In this document: positions 54,318 through 63,501 of the stretch, one piece after another
Numbering within the stretch: position 1 is the stretch's first letter
Layout: each line of letters begins with the position of its first letter
Assembly (NCBI RefSeq): GCF_002939945.1
Contig: NZ_MDEB01000006.1
Span: 186,001 to 250,000 of the forward strand
Source: Xanthomonas arboricola pv. populi
GTDB lineage: Bacteria > Pseudomonadota > Gammaproteobacteria > Xanthomonadales > Xanthomonadaceae
Length of the DNA stretch: 64,000 nucleotides
Reading direction: 5' to 3'
The notes under the pieces: model-generated
Told to the model about the DNA's origin: nothing
Seen by the model: the letters and a program-made list of their open reading frames with translations, nothing else
Databases searched by the model: none
Program-made: the position numbers and the translations under genes

Positions 54318-54442
54318 GTACCCTCATCCGCCCCTGCGGGGCACCTTCTCCCGGTGGGAGAAGGAATCTGAAAGCCGCTGCTTCCCAATACTCAACACTC
54401 AATTACCGATTCCAAATCCCAAATCCCGATTCCCGATTCCGA
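54318..54442. repeat. Intergenic repeat cluster (CCCTCATCCGCCCC and GATTCCC types)
   Basis: 54318-54363 is a copy of the CACCTTCTCCCGGTGGGAGAAGG hairpin repeat also present near 44361. It is followed by GATTCCAAATCCC/GATTCCCGATTCC tandem words to 54442. Both families recur at other gene ends in this window. Confidence 0.65.
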
Positions 54443-54443
54443 G

Positions 54444-55106
54444 CTACTGCATGCCCTTGACCAACTGCTCGGCGCCCTTGCGAATACCCGCCTTGGCTGC
54501 CTCGTAGGCGCCCAGGCTGGCCTTGATGTTCATCGCGCTCGGGTACTGTTTTTCGACATAGGCGGCGAGCAGGCGGTTGCTCTGCGCGTCGAAGATTTCC
54601 ACCGCGTAGCTGACCGAGCCGGAGAACGCGCCCTCCTTGCCGCGTGCGGCCTGCACCGCGTTATAGGAACCGCCGCCCAGATCCACCTTCATGAAGGTGC
54701 CTAGTACCCGCTTGCTGGGCTTGGCGCCGGTCAGGCTGATGCGCACTCGCAAGGTGTCGCGATCGGCCACCGCCGCGCGTTGCCAACGCTGCCCGATCGC
54801 ATTGCCGAATTCCTGCTGCATGTAATCGGCAAGCATGCGTTTGTCCTGTTCGGGCACGTCTTCGAATTGCGCGTCCGGGCCGCGATAGATGCTGACCGGC
54901 TCGACCAATGCGGCGCGGTAGCGCGTCCAATCCAGCTCGCTCTGATAGGCGTACGGCATGCGGTCACCACGGCTGCCATCGTGCGGGCGCAGATAGCTTG
55001 AAGACGGCAACTGGCTATAGGGCATCGGGCGCGTACTGGCACAACCGATCAGCGTCACGCTGACAATCAGCAGCGCGCCGCAACGGACAAGGGAAGGGGG
55101 CGACAT
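54444..55106 (-). CDS. DUF3313-like outer-membrane lipoprotein
   Basis: A 220-residue lipoprotein with signal and lipobox (LLIVSVTLIGC). The mature domain has SELDWTRYRAALVEPVSIYRG, ADYMQQEFGNAIGQRW, VRISLTGAKPSKR and a C-terminal AYEAAKAGIRKGAEQLVKG, which resembles DUF3313. The function is unknown. The start at 55106 is chosen to give a compact lipoprotein signal; a frame-consistent ATG 12 codons earlier exists. It follows a small membrane-protein gene on the same strand. Confidence 0.75.
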   Translation of the reverse strand: MSPPSLVRCGALLIVSVTLIGCASTRPMPYSQLPSSSYLRPHDGSRGDRMPYAYQSELDWTRYRAALVEPVSIYRGPDAQFEDVPEQDKRMLADYMQQEFGNAIGQRWQRAAVADRDTLRVRISLTGAKPSKRVLGTFMKVDLGGGSYNAVQAARGKEGAFSGSVSYAVEIFDAQSNRLLAAYVEKQYPSAMNIKASLGAYEAAKAGIRKGAEQLVKGMQ

Positions 55107-55166
55107 GGGCAAATACCTGGAGAAGGAAGCAGAGAGGGGCAATCACGCGCGGCCGAGGCGGCGCGC

Positions 55167-55463
55167 TCAATGCATCAGATAACTGGCCACTGCCAGCGCA
55201 AACACCACGGCGGTGGCAGTGAAAAACACACCGCTCTTGGCCCAGCGCTGCAGCCGGCGTGCCTCGCGTGCGCTACGGATATCCGGCAGCTCGCTCCAGA
55301 TGTCGCGATTGCGCGTGCCGGTACGGCCGCAGCGGAATTCCAGCAGTGGTGCGTTGGCGACAGCGGCAGGGATGACGCTGTCGTTGGCGGCCGTGCGCGC
55401 TATCAGCAGCGCGACGGCGGCGGGGGCGAGTGGAGTGGAACGGATCGAGTTGAACATCACCAT
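55167..55463 (-). CDS. Small membrane protein, unknown function
   Basis: A 98-residue protein. An N-terminal hydrophobic stretch (APAAVALLIARTAA) is weak; the C-terminal helix (GVFFTATAVVFALAVASYLMH) is a clear membrane anchor. The central part is rich in Arg (RSAREARRLQRWAK). I do not recognise a family. It lies between the lipoprotein and two-component genes. A second ATG two codons in is equally good. Confidence 0.5.
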   Translation of the reverse strand: MVMFNSIRSTPLAPAAVALLIARTAANDSVIPAAVANAPLLEFRCGRTGTRNRDIWSELPDIRSAREARRLQRWAKSGVFFTATAVVFALAVASYLMH

Positions 55464-55514
55464 GCATCCTGGATGCGTGCGGTGAGTGCACTGTAGGCAG
55501 CGGGTGTTGGAAAC

Positions 55515-56741
55515 TTATTGGCTTGGGCGATGGACGATTGCTGCGCGCCGGCCGCGTTCAGCCAGCGCGGCGGACGCCTCGCCGGCGAACACCACCCGCA
55601 CGCACAGGCCGCGGCCCTGGTTGCCTTCGCAGGTTTCGATGGTGGCTTCGTGCAGGCGCGCGATACCGGCCACCAGCGACAGCCCGATCCCGCTGCCTTG
55701 CACCTGGCTGCCGGCAACCCGATAGAAGCGTTCGAAGATGGACCCGTGGGCACTCTCCGGCACGCCCGGGCCGTCATCGCTGACCTGCACGAACGGATGC
55801 AGCAGATCGGTGCGCAGGCAATAGCCGCAACTCACGTCCACCGTGCCGTGGAGGCGGCCATAGCGGATGGCGTTGTCGACCAGATTGCGGATCAGGATGC
55901 CCACCGCATCCACATCGCAACGCAGCAGGCACGGTGATGCCTCCACCTGCAGATTGATGTGGCGGGCGTCGGCCTGCACGCTGAATTCGTCCAGCACATG
56001 CGAGATCAGCTCGCCCATGTCCACCTGCCGGTACGCCGCCGAACTGATGCCTGCATCCAGCCGCGCCAGATCCAGCAATTGCTCGGCCAAGCGATTGCTG
56101 CGGCGTGCGGTTTCCAGCAGCTGTTGCAACGCCGCGTCCTTGGCCTCCAGCGTGGGCGCACGCAGCGCGACCTCGGCATAGGCATGCAGCGCGGACAGTG
56201 GCGTGCGCAGTTCATGCGCGGCGTCGGCCACGAAATCGCGTTCGGCCTGCACGGTCTTTTCCACGCGGGCCAGCAGGGAATTGAAGGAGCCGATCAGCGG
56301 GCGAATCTCGTCCGGCGCCTGCTCCAGCGGCACCGGTTCGGTCTCCAGCCCGGTGCGTTGCGCGATGGCGCTGGAAATGGCGCGTAGCGGTGCGAGCGAG
56401 GTGCGTACCGCCCACCACACCAGCACGCCCAGCACGCCCAGTTGCAAGGTGTTGAGCACCATCGCAATCAAGGTCTGCTTGAAACTCATCCGCGAGGACG
56501 CATTGCCGATCGGGGTATGCGCGTCGACCGCAGCCGGCGGCTCCGGTTGCGTATCGAAGCGGTGCTCCAGCGCGTCGGGCAGGGCGCTGATCAACTGGTC
56601 GCCGAACATGTTGAGCTCCTGCTCGAACACGCTGTGGTGACCCTGGGTGACCAGGGCGATCAGGATCCACAGGGAGGTGGACCAGCTCAACAACACGATT
56701 GCGGCCAGCGCCGCCAGCATGCGCGCCTGCAGCGATTTCAT
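55515..56741 (-). CDS. Sensor histidine kinase, QseC/PmrB-like
   Basis: A 408-residue kinase. Two membrane helices (about 8-30 and 104-126) flank a periplasmic domain of about 70 residues. The H-box is VADAAHELRTPLSALHAYA, the N-box is LIRNLVDNAIRYG, and the G boxes are VSDDGPGVP and GSGIGLSLVAG. It resembles QseC. The start overlaps the stop of its regulator gene (ATGA), so the two are coupled. The sensed signal is unknown. Confidence 0.9.
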   Translation of the reverse strand: MKSLQARMLAALAAIVLLSWSTSLWILIALVTQGHHSVFEQELNMFGDQLISALPDALEHRFDTQPEPPAAVDAHTPIGNASSRMSFKQTLIAMVLNTLQLGVLGVLVWWAVRTSLAPLRAISSAIAQRTGLETEPVPLEQAPDEIRPLIGSFNSLLARVEKTVQAERDFVADAAHELRTPLSALHAYAEVALRAPTLEAKDAALQQLLETARRSNRLAEQLLDLARLDAGISSAAYRQVDMGELISHVLDEFSVQADARHINLQVEASPCLLRCDVDAVGILIRNLVDNAIRYGRLHGTVDVSCGYCLRTDLLHPFVQVSDDGPGVPESAHGSIFERFYRVAGSQVQGSGIGLSLVAGIARLHEATIETCEGNQGRGLCVRVVFAGEASAALAERGRRAAIVHRPSQ

Positions 56742-57403
56742 TCGGGCGCCTTGCCGACCATGTAGCCCTGACCATACACGGTGGAGATCAGCGCATCGCC
56801 CAGCTTGCGGCGCAGCTGGTGCACGTACACCGCAATCATGTTGCTGCCGCCTTCGGACGGGCCGCCGTAGACGCCCTCTTCCAGCTGATCCTTGGTGACC
56901 ACACGGCCGGCGCGTTCCATCAGCGCCAGCAGCAGCCGGTATTCGTGCGCGCTCAGTGCCACCCACTTGCCGTCCTTGGTGACCTTGCGGCTGCTCGGGT
57001 CCACGCAGACATCGCCCTGGTTGAGCAACGGCACCACGCGGCCCTGGCTGCGCCGGGTGATCGCGCGCAGCCGCGCCATCAGCTCGTCGAACTGGAACGG
57101 CTTGACGAGGTAGTCGTCGGCGCCGGCATCCAGGCCGCGGATGCGGTCGGTGAGCTGGCCGCGCGCGGTCAGTGCGATCACCGGCGTGGCGTCGTAATGG
57201 CCACGCATGAAGCGGATCACCGTCAGCCCGGACTCGCCCGGCAGGCCGATATCCAGAAGCACCGCGGTGTAGCGGTGGTCTACCAGCACGGTCTTGGCGG
57301 CGTTGGCGCTGCCGACATGGTCGATGGTCCAGGACTGTTGGCGCACGCCATCGCAGATCGCGTTGGCCAGCATGGTGTCGTCTTCGACAAGGAGCAGGTG
57401 CAT
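56738..57403 (-). CDS. Response regulator, OmpR family (QseB/PmrA-like)
   Basis: A 221-residue regulator. The receiver has LLLVEDDTML, Asp51 in AVLLDIGLPG, Thr in ALTARG and Lys in YLVKPF; the winged-helix domain ends in STVYGQGYMVGK. The upstream frame belongs to another region and the ATG at 57403 is a clean family start. First gene of the two-component unit. Confidence 0.92.
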   Translation of the reverse strand: MHLLLVEDDTMLANAICDGVRQQSWTIDHVGSANAAKTVLVDHRYTAVLLDIGLPGESGLTVIRFMRGHYDATPVIALTARGQLTDRIRGLDAGADDYLVKPFQFDELMARLRAITRRSQGRVVPLLNQGDVCVDPSSRKVTKDGKWVALSAHEYRLLLALMERAGRVVTKDQLEEGVYGGPSEGGSNMIAVYVHQLRRKLGDALISTVYGQGYMVGKAPE

Positions 57404-57555
57404 AGGTGTTCCGCCGGGCCCCAGGGCCAGTCCGAGATCCGCAGCACTGTCGGAGATGGTCGTTAGGCAAATATTAGTGCATGGCCCGATGGGCCGTCGC
57501 AGCGCGGCCGACGGACCCGCCCACCGCGCAAGGCCTACCCAGGACAGCGCAGGCG

Positions 57556-58443
57556 CTAGCGCTGCAGGATGGCGCGTAACGCCGCTTCCAGGCGCGGATA
57601 CTGGAAGTGGAAGCCGGCATCCAGGGCGCGTTGTGGCAGCACGCGCTGGCTGATCAGCAGCAGCTCGGCCATCTCGCCAAAGCCCAGTCGCAGCAGGCCG
57701 GCCGGCAGCGCCAGCAGCGCAGGGCGATGCAGCACGTGGGCCAAGGTGCGCGCGAACTCGGCATTGGTGACCGGGGTTGGCGCGGTGGCGTTGTAGGCGC
57801 CGGCCTGGCCGTGTTCCAGCAACCACAGCAGCAAGGCCACCATGTCGGCCCGGTGGATCCAGCTCATCCAGTGCCGGCCATCGCCGAACGGGCCGCCGCC
57901 ACCGAAGCGGAACGCCGGCAGCATGCGGGCCAGGGCGCCGCCGTCGCGATCGAGCACGATGCCGGTGCGCACCCAGCTCACGCGCGGGCCGAGCGCGGCG
58001 ACCCTGGCCGCTTCGGCTTCCCAGTCGCGGCACAGCTGCGCGGAGAAATCGTCGCCGGCATGGTCCGCCTCGGTCAGGACGCTGTCGCCACGCTCGCCGT
58101 AATAGCCCACCGCCGAGCCCGAAATCAGCACCGACGGGCGCTGTTCGGCCGGCTGCTGCGCGATCCAGGCATGCAGCTGGCGGGTGATGCCCAGGCGCGA
58201 TGCCCGGAAACGCTGCTTGCGTGCCTCGGTCCAGCGGCCGGCAGCCAGCGGCTCGCCCGCCAGGTTGATGACCGCATCGGCCCGCACGCCGTCCAGCGTG
58301 TCCACCGCGGTAATGCCAGGCAGGCTACGCCCGGCGCGGCGCAGGTCGCGGGTCAACACGCTGACCTGGTGCCCGGCCTGTAGAAGTGCCGTACACAAGG
58401 CCTGGCCGATGAAGCCGGTGCCGCCGGTGACGAGCAACTGCAT
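57556..58443 (-). CDS. TIGR01777 family SDR-type epimerase-like protein (YfcH-like)
   Basis: A 295-residue protein of the extended SDR superfamily. The nucleotide-binding motif is VTGGTGFIGQALC (residues 5-17). Family marks are INLAGEPLAAGRWT, SGSAVGYYGERGD, WVRTGIVLDRDGG and WIHRADMVALLLWLL. The C-terminal DUF1731 domain (about 245-295) ends in RLEAALRAIL. It resembles YfcH; the substrate is unknown. Confidence 0.9.
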   Translation of the reverse strand: MQLLVTGGTGFIGQALCTALLQAGHQVSVLTRDLRRAGRSLPGITAVDTLDGVRADAVINLAGEPLAAGRWTEARKQRFRASRLGITRQLHAWIAQQPAEQRPSVLISGSAVGYYGERGDSVLTEADHAGDDFSAQLCRDWEAEAARVAALGPRVSWVRTGIVLDRDGGALARMLPAFRFGGGGPFGDGRHWMSWIHRADMVALLLWLLEHGQAGAYNATAPTPVTNAEFARTLAHVLHRPALLALPAGLLRLGFGEMAELLLISQRVLPQRALDAGFHFQYPRLEAALRAILQR

Positions 58444-58643
58444 GGGACATTCCTGCGCCGGATCGATGCGGCACGATAGGCCAGCGCCGCCTGCTGCAGG
58501 GTGAAGTCGCTGCAGCATGCGCTGCGGTTGCCGCGTGGCGCCAGGACGGCGGCCAGGTGGACAGCGCGCTCGATCGGCAAGGCCCAAACGCAAACGCGCC
58601 GGACAGGCCGGCGCGGTGGATGCTTGCAGGCGGTGCGCCAGGC

Positions 58644-59237
58644 TCAGCGCGAGGAGGACACCGCGTGGGCACGCTCGAAGTGCGCCGACACCACGCGCCG
58701 GCTCTCTTCCAGATGCTGCTTGACCGGCGCGCTTTCGGCGGCGGGCAGCAGTTCGGCATCGATGATCTTGATGGTGTCGCCGTGGTCGCTGACCATCGTG
58801 CGCAGGAAGGCATTGCGGTACGCGTCCTTGCCATCGGGCAGGGTTGCTGTCTTTTCCAGTGCGTCCACTGCCGCCTTGCCCTTGGCGCGCATCGCGTCGG
58901 CGCGGGGGCTGTCGGTGGCACCCAGCGCCTTGCTCTTTTCCAGGTTGGCTTCGTGGTCGTGCAGCAGCTGCTTGGCGAATGTATCGGTCGCGCCGCCCAG
59001 ATCCTGGGCGATGGCCTGCTTGGCCAGCGCGATTTCGTTTTCATCCAGCGCCGCCAGCACGCCGAGCACGGCTGCATCTCCCTTGGCAAGTTCGGCAGCG
59101 CCGGTGCCGCTGACCGGTGCGGCAGTCGGCTCGGGCGATACTGCCGGCGCAGTCCGCGATGCATCGCCGCCGGGGCGATCGCAGGCGGTAAGGGAAAGCA
59201 CGGCAAGGAGCGATGTCGCGACAAGAAGGGATTTCAT
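58644..59237 (-). CDS. DUF4142 lipoprotein
   Basis: A 197-residue lipoprotein with signal and lipobox (LLAVLSLTAC). A short linker rich in Pro, Ala and Thr is followed by a ferritin-like helical DUF4142 domain (about 55-190), with DENEIALAKQAIAQ, LLHDHEANLEKSKAL and TMVSDHGDTIKIIDAELLP, where paired His and Glu residues could bind metal. The role is unknown. It stands 35 bases after nothing of note and next to small hypothetical genes. Confidence 0.8.
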   Translation of the reverse strand: MKSLLVATSLLAVLSLTACDRPGGDASRTAPAVSPEPTAAPVSGTGAAELAKGDAAVLGVLAALDENEIALAKQAIAQDLGGATDTFAKQLLHDHEANLEKSKALGATDSPRADAMRAKGKAAVDALEKTATLPDGKDAYRNAFLRTMVSDHGDTIKIIDAELLPAAESAPVKQHLEESRRVVSAHFERAHAVSSSR

Positions 59238-59331
59238 GGAGGTCCTAAAAGGATGCGGCCAACACAGCCGACAGTGGAATGCAAAGGAGCCGCTACGCGG
59301 CTCCGGTGATGCGTGGATCGGCGTCTGCCGA

Positions 59332-59598
59332 TCAGGCCAGCTGCGGCTGGGCGACTGCGCCAAGGCCCAGCGATCTGGCCGGCGTGCGCACGGTGTCCTG
59401 TGCGGTGCGGCACACGCGCGCCATGCGTGCGGTGCGCTCGCGAATCAGCGCGTGTTCGCTGGCCGGGGCACTGCCCAGCAAGCTGGCGACATGGAAGCCT
59501 AGGATGTCCTCCGCGCGGTCGCCCTGGTCGCTGACGATGTGCGGAACCAGCCGCTCCAATCGCTCCAGCTCCTGCTGCACTTGATACGGGGTTTTCAT
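59332..59598 (-). CDS. Small conserved-looking protein, function unknown
   Basis: An 88-residue soluble protein beginning MKTPYQVQQELERLERLVPHI, with a helical N-terminal half and an Arg/Ala-rich second half (RERTARMARVCRTAQ). No family is recognised. Native codon use and a start directly after GGAG-like sequence (GAGAGCATC) support it. It is 42 bases downstream of another small gene on the same strand. Confidence 0.55.
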   Translation of the reverse strand: MKTPYQVQQELERLERLVPHIVSDQGDRAEDILGFHVASLLGSAPASEHALIRERTARMARVCRTAQDTVRTPARSLGLGAVAQPQLA

Positions 59599-59640
59599 GA
59601 TGCTCTCCAATGAGTAACGGCCTTGCTCAACACGTGTTGC

Positions 59641-59922
59641 TCAACTATTGCGTGTGCCCAGCCGCTGCCAGCAATCGGTGGCCAACTGTTCGTAATTGGA
59701 CTGGGTGCTGGATGAAATGAAGTGATGCTCCAGGCGGTCGCGAAACAGACGCAGACGTTCCTGATCGCTCGAACGCGGCGCCTGCAGATAGATATCGCAG
59801 GCCATTTTCACCACCGGGGACAGTTCGCTGAACTTGCCTGCACCCAGGTTGCCCTGCGCGTGCCGCGCCTGCCAATGCGCGATTTCGGCTTGTACATCGA
59901 TGACGGATGGGTCTCTGCTCAT
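59641..59922 (-). CDS. Small soluble protein, function unknown
   Basis: A 93-residue protein (IDVQAEIAHWQARHAQGNLG, then VVKMACDIYLQAPRSSDQER) predicted to be all helical. No family is recognised. The next small gene follows closely, which suggests a two-gene unit. Codon use is typical for the region. Confidence 0.6.
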   Translation of the reverse strand: MSRDPSVIDVQAEIAHWQARHAQGNLGAGKFSELSPVVKMACDIYLQAPRSSDQERLRLFRDRLEHHFISSSTQSNYEQLATDCWQRLGTRNS

Positions 59923-60056
59923 GACTTCGCGTGGTCCGGGTTAAACAAACTTGACATGCAGGGTAACTGTGGCTGTGTCAACGAATGATCATCGAGCCCG
60001 ACTATTCAACGCATAGCAGCAGTGCGTGCTTAACTGGTCAGCTCCCATTCGCGCCT

Positions 60057-60098
60057 CTACACGCTGCGTATGCAGACCGTGCCGCGCGCAGCGTGTAG
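60057..60098. repeat. Inverted repeat (CTACACGCTGCG / CGCAGCGTGTAG)
   Basis: Two perfect 12-base arms (60057-60068 and 60087-60098) enclose 18 bases. It lies in a 400-base gap (59923-60334) between divergent small genes that otherwise shows no gene. No T-run follows, so a terminator is unlikely; an operator or RNA structure is possible. Confidence 0.55.
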
Positions 60099-60334
60099 TT
60101 GCGATCAAGCCATGCCGTTACGACACACAATAGTCAGCAATCGATTGCATTGCCCGAAACGTTGGCGGTGAAAGTATGTCGGTTGCCACCGCGCGTCGGC
60201 TAATGCTGCGCTGATGCTCGAGAAAAACACCCACGCAGTGCCGCAATTTACGGAAGATTCTGAATCGTTCCACACTTGTGTAACGTCTGATGCTTATGAT
60301 GTCGGATGACATTAGGGAGATGAGAGTACTCAGG

Positions 60335-60496
60335 ATGCAGGACAGCAAGAGCAGTCGTAAGCCGCAACCCGCCAGCGGTCCCCCGGAAGCACGCGTGTGG
60401 TGGCATGCATTGGTAGAACTACGCGGGGGACGTGTCGCCATCAGCTTGATCGTCGTCCTTGTGATTGTGTCTGCGTTCTATCTGACGCTGAAGTAA
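60335..60496 (+). CDS. Small single-helix membrane protein
   Basis: A 53-residue protein (starting MQDSKSSRKPQPASG) with one C-terminal membrane helix (VAISLIVVLVIVSAFYLTL). The open frame begins at 60290, and in-frame ATGs at 60290, 60320 and 60335 are all possible starts; none has an ideal ribosome-binding site. It lies about 110 bases upstream of the DUF3182 gene and could be transcribed with it. Function unknown. Confidence 0.5.
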   Translation: MQDSKSSRKPQPASGPPEARVWWHALVELRGGRVAISLIVVLVIVSAFYLTLK

Positions 60497-60604
60497 GCCG
60501 GTTTTTCCGGCACCAGCGTAGCGCTGCATCAACGCCTGCACGCGTCTCAACTGTTTGAACAAGCCAGCAACGGCACGCGGCTCGACGCTGCGAGGGGAGA
60601 CGTG

Positions 60605-61705
60605 ATGGCGCACAAGCAGTACTGCCGGGTCGTGGGGCATGTCACCCGCCCGGTGCCCGAATGCGGTCATGAGCGTGCCACGCACGCCTGGGTCTGCGGC
60701 GAAATTGCACGGCTGCTGGGCGTGCGCGGTGCAGCGCACGCCGGTGACTCTAAGCATGCTGTTCCGGAGATCGTGTTCCATGTGCCCGATGAGACCTTGA
60801 CGTCGGAACAGGCGCATGGGCTCGGTATCGATGACGCCGCGGACTTGCTGGGCGGCATCGTGCCGCATGCCTTCCTGGCGACCAAGGTGATCGGCCATCC
60901 GTTGATCGCCGACCACGCAGCGAGCATCGCTGGATGGAACCAGGCGCTGGCCACCGCACTGATTCCGGCCACCTTGGCAGGCTATACGGTGTTTTCGCGC
61001 ATTGATGCCCTGCGTGCCCTGGAGATCCTGCTACCGCATGGCGGGGTGCGGCTCAAGTTGCCGACCGGCGTGGGTGGCAACGGCCAATGGCGTATTGCCG
61101 GTGCAGCGCAACTTGCGCAGGTGCTCGACAGCCTGCCGGAGGACTATCTGGGCACGCATGGCGCGGTGCTGGAGCGCAATATCCTGCAGCCCGTGACGCA
61201 CAGCGTGGGCGAGCTCTGCGTTGCCGGTGTCCAGATCGCCTATTACGGGACGCAATGCAGCGTGCGCAATGCGCAGGATGAAGAGGTCTACGGCGGCTCA
61301 TCGCTGCACGTGTATCGTGGAACGCTCGAGGCGCTGGCCATGACCGCGCTACCGTCCCTGCAACAGCGTGTGGTCGAGCAGGCCTGCAGATACGATCGAT
61401 TCATCACCGCCGCCTATCCTGGGTTGCACATCACGCGGCGCAACTACGACGTGGTCAGCGGCGACGATGGGCAGGCCGGTCCGGTCTGCGGTGTGCTGGA
61501 GCAATCCTGGCGCGTCGGTGGCGCCACACCGGCCGAGCTCGCTGCAATCTCCAGTTTTCAGGATGATGCCGGCCTGCAGTGGGTACGCGCCTCCACGCAT
61601 GAGATCTATCAGGGCGAACCGCCCGCAGATGCGCAGATCTACTACCGCGCCGAGCGCGCCGGGCCGGGTCCGCGCTTCAAATACAGGAGGGTATCCACCA
61701 CATAA
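60605..61705 (+). CDS. DUF3182 family protein (ATP-grasp-like)
   Basis: A 366-residue protein of DUF3182. The recognisable core is [28 protein letters not shown] (given here in part: [15 protein letters not shown]), then [17 protein letters not shown] as a probable ATP-grasp nucleotide loop and [14 protein letters not shown]. The family has no settled function; an ATP-dependent carboxylate ligase is plausible from the fold. GAGGGGAG precedes a GTG at 60602 and ATG at 60605. The stop overlaps the start of an alpha/beta hydrolase gene by one base (TAATG), so the pair is coupled. Confidence 0.78.
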   Translation: MAHKQYCRVVGHVTRPVPECGHERATHAWVCGEIARLLGVRGAAHAGDSKHAVPEIVFHVPDETLTSEQAHGLGIDDAADLLGGIVPHAFLATKVIGHPLIADHAASIAGWNQALATALIPATLAGYTVFSRIDALRALEILLPHGGVRLKLPTGVGGNGQWRIAGAAQLAQVLDSLPEDYLGTHGAVLERNILQPVTHSVGELCVAGVQIAYYGTQCSVRNAQDEEVYGGSSLHVYRGTLEALAMTALPSLQQRVVEQACRYDRFITAAYPGLHITRRNYDVVSGDDGQAGPVCGVLEQSWRVGGATPAELAAISSFQDDAGLQWVRASTHEIYQGEPPADAQIYYRAERAGPGPRFKYRRVSTT

Positions 61706-62571
61706 TGGAAGCCAAACTTTCCAGCATCCAGATCCCGGTCGACCAGGACGAACTCAGCGGCACCCTGCTGACGCCCACCGGCATTCCCGCAGTGTTGTTC
61801 GTACACGGCTGGGGCGGTAGTCAGCACCACAGCCTGGTGCGTGCGCGCGAAGCGGTCGGCCTGGGCTGTATCTGCATGACCTTCGATCTGCGCGGTCACG
61901 AAGGCTATGCGTCGATGCGCCAGAGCGTGACACGCGCGCAGAACCTGGACGACATCAAGGCCGCCTACGATCAGCTTGCCGGCCTGCCGTATGTCGATCC
62001 GCAGTCGATCGCCGTGGTCGGGCTCAGCTACGGCGGCTACCTGTCCGCATTGCTGACGCGCGAACGCCCGGTGGAATGGCTGGCGTTACGCTCGCCCGCG
62101 CTCTACAAGGACGAGCACTGGGATCGCCCCAAGGTCAGTCTCAACGCCGATCCGGAGTTGATGGACTACCGGCAACGCGTACTGACCCCCGACGACAATA
62201 TCGCCTTGGCGGCCTGCGCCGATTACAAGGGCGATGTGCTGTTGGTGGAGGCGCAACACGATGTGATCGTGCCGCATCCGGTGTTGCGCAATTACGCCGA
62301 TGCCTTCGTCAATGCGCGCTCGCTGAGCGCACGCGTGATTGCCGGTGCCGATCACGCATTGAGCGTCAAGGAACACCAGCAGGAATACACGCGCACCCTG
62401 ATCGACTGGCTGACCGAAATGGTGGTCGGTCGGCGCATCGCCCTGGCCAAGGAAGTGGTGGCCGCACGCAAGCAGATGCTCAAGCAGCAGAGCGATGCGG
62501 TGTCCTCATCAGGGCAAGGTGCGCACGAATTCCGCGGCGACATCCGTGCAGTGGAGAAGAGCTCGAGTTGA
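61705..62571 (+). CDS. Alpha/beta hydrolase coupled to the DUF3182 gene
   Basis: A 288-residue serine hydrolase. The oxyanion region is [12 protein letters not shown], the nucleophile elbow GLSYGGY, the acid lies in [12 protein letters not shown] and the catalytic His in IAGADHALS. The C-terminal about 50 residues (from [14 protein letters not shown]) are an extra helical tail. It has no signal peptide and is probably cytosolic. Overlap with the ligase-like gene suggests that both act on the same compound, one forming and one cleaving a bond, or successively. The substrate is unknown. Confidence 0.8.
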   Translation: MEAKLSSIQIPVDQDELSGTLLTPTGIPAVLFVHGWGGSQHHSLVRAREAVGLGCICMTFDLRGHEGYASMRQSVTRAQNLDDIKAAYDQLAGLPYVDPQSIAVVGLSYGGYLSALLTRERPVEWLALRSPALYKDEHWDRPKVSLNADPELMDYRQRVLTPDDNIALAACADYKGDVLLVEAQHDVIVPHPVLRNYADAFVNARSLSARVIAGADHALSVKEHQQEYTRTLIDWLTEMVVGRRIALAKEVVAARKQMLKQQSDAVSSSGQGAHEFRGDIRAVEKSSS

Positions 62572-62614
62572 GCGGTGCGCTCGATGAGGCGCATCGTGCC
62601 TGGTGATGTTTTCG

Positions 62615-62650
62615 AAAAAAAGAACGGGCCCGACGGGCCCGTTCTTTTTT
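62615..62650. terminator. Bidirectional intrinsic terminator
   Basis: A strong stem, AGAACGGGCC paired with GGCCCGTTCT, is flanked by seven A on one side and six T on the other. It lies between the hydrolase gene and the oppositely oriented glycine-zipper gene and can end both transcripts. Confidence 0.93.
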
Positions 62651-62688
62651 CCAAACTTCAGTGTGGCTTGGCGCCAAGCCTTAACCCG

Positions 62689-63501
62689 TTAGACGCGCGG
62701 GTCGGTCGGGTTGCGACGTGCCGCTTCATCGTGATGCTCTGAATCGAAGGCTTCGCGCACCGCATGCTTGGCCTTTTCCCAGCTCAGGCGCGAGTTGGAC
62801 CTGGCACGGTCCCAGCCATCGCCCAGGTCGCGTTCCAGATGGTCGTCCCACTGGCGGCCGGCGTGTTGTTGACGCGCCTGCATGCCATAACGATAGGCAG
62901 GGCGATAGTCGTCGTAGGAATACTCGGCATCGCGATAGCTCGCGCTGTCGAAGCGGCCTTCGTAATGCGTATCGCCCTCGCGATAGACGCTGTGCGTGCG
63001 ATCGGCGCGCTCCCAGGCATCGCGCGCGGCGAGTCGCGCCTCTTCCCATTCCAGCCGCGACTCGCCGCGATTGCGCGGCCATTCGCCGGCCAGGGTGGCT
63101 TCGGTTTCTTCCCAGGTGCTGGTCGGGCGCGTTTCGCGCGCCTGCAGGCCAAAGCCGTAGACGGTGGCGTAATCGCGATCGTAGTCGGTCCCTTCCTTGT
63201 AGTAAGGACGGTTCTGATGTTCCTGACGCCAGTATTCGGTTTCCACCGTCGGGTCCAGTCGCTCGGCGACGCCCTTGCCGGCCGCAGCGCCGGCCACTAC
63301 GCCCACTGCGGCGCCGATCAAGGTGCCGAGCGGACCGAACACCGTGCCGGCCAGCGCGCCGGCGGCAGCGCCGCCTGCGATGCCGCCCACACCCACGCCC
63401 ACCGGATGCGAACCGGGTGCACCAGAGATCGGATCGCGGTTCAGATCCTGCGCTTCGGCCTTGCGTTCCTGCTTGTCGAGAGGGGTGTCGTGGTTGCTCA
63501 T
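62689..63501 (-). CDS. Glycine-zipper domain protein
   Basis: A 270-residue protein. A charged N-terminus (LDKQERKAEAQDLNRD) precedes a Gly/Ala-rich zipper of two hydrophobic segments (about 35-75: GVGGIAGGAAAGALAGTVFG, GAAVGVVAGAAAGKG), likely membrane-inserting. The long C-terminal part is very polar and repeats WE/WxxA-type units (TWEETEATLAGEWP, LEWEEARLAARDAWE, LSWEKAKHAVREAFD) that read as tandem helical repeats of about 70 residues. Function unknown; related proteins are stress-induced. GGAGACGAC precedes the ATG at 63501. Confidence 0.78.
   Translation of the reverse strand: MSNHDTPLDKQERKAEAQDLNRDPISGAPGSHPVGVGVGGIAGGAAAGALAGTVFGPLGTLIGAAVGVVAGAAAGKGVAERLDPTVETEYWRQEHQNRPYYKEGTDYDRDYATVYGFGLQARETRPTSTWEETEATLAGEWPRNRGESRLEWEEARLAARDAWERADRTHSVYREGDTHYEGRFDSASYRDAEYSYDDYRPAYRYGMQARQQHAGRQWDDHLERDLGDGWDRARSNSRLSWEKAKHAVREAFDSEHHDEAARRNPTDPRV

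Noticed and set aside
53330-54388. A 352-codon minus-strand frame opposite the histone-like gene
   Set aside because: It is the complement of the Lys/Ala repeat codons, with Ala/Val/Leu runs and no start signal. The plus-strand gene has AGGAGGG and a matching terminator.
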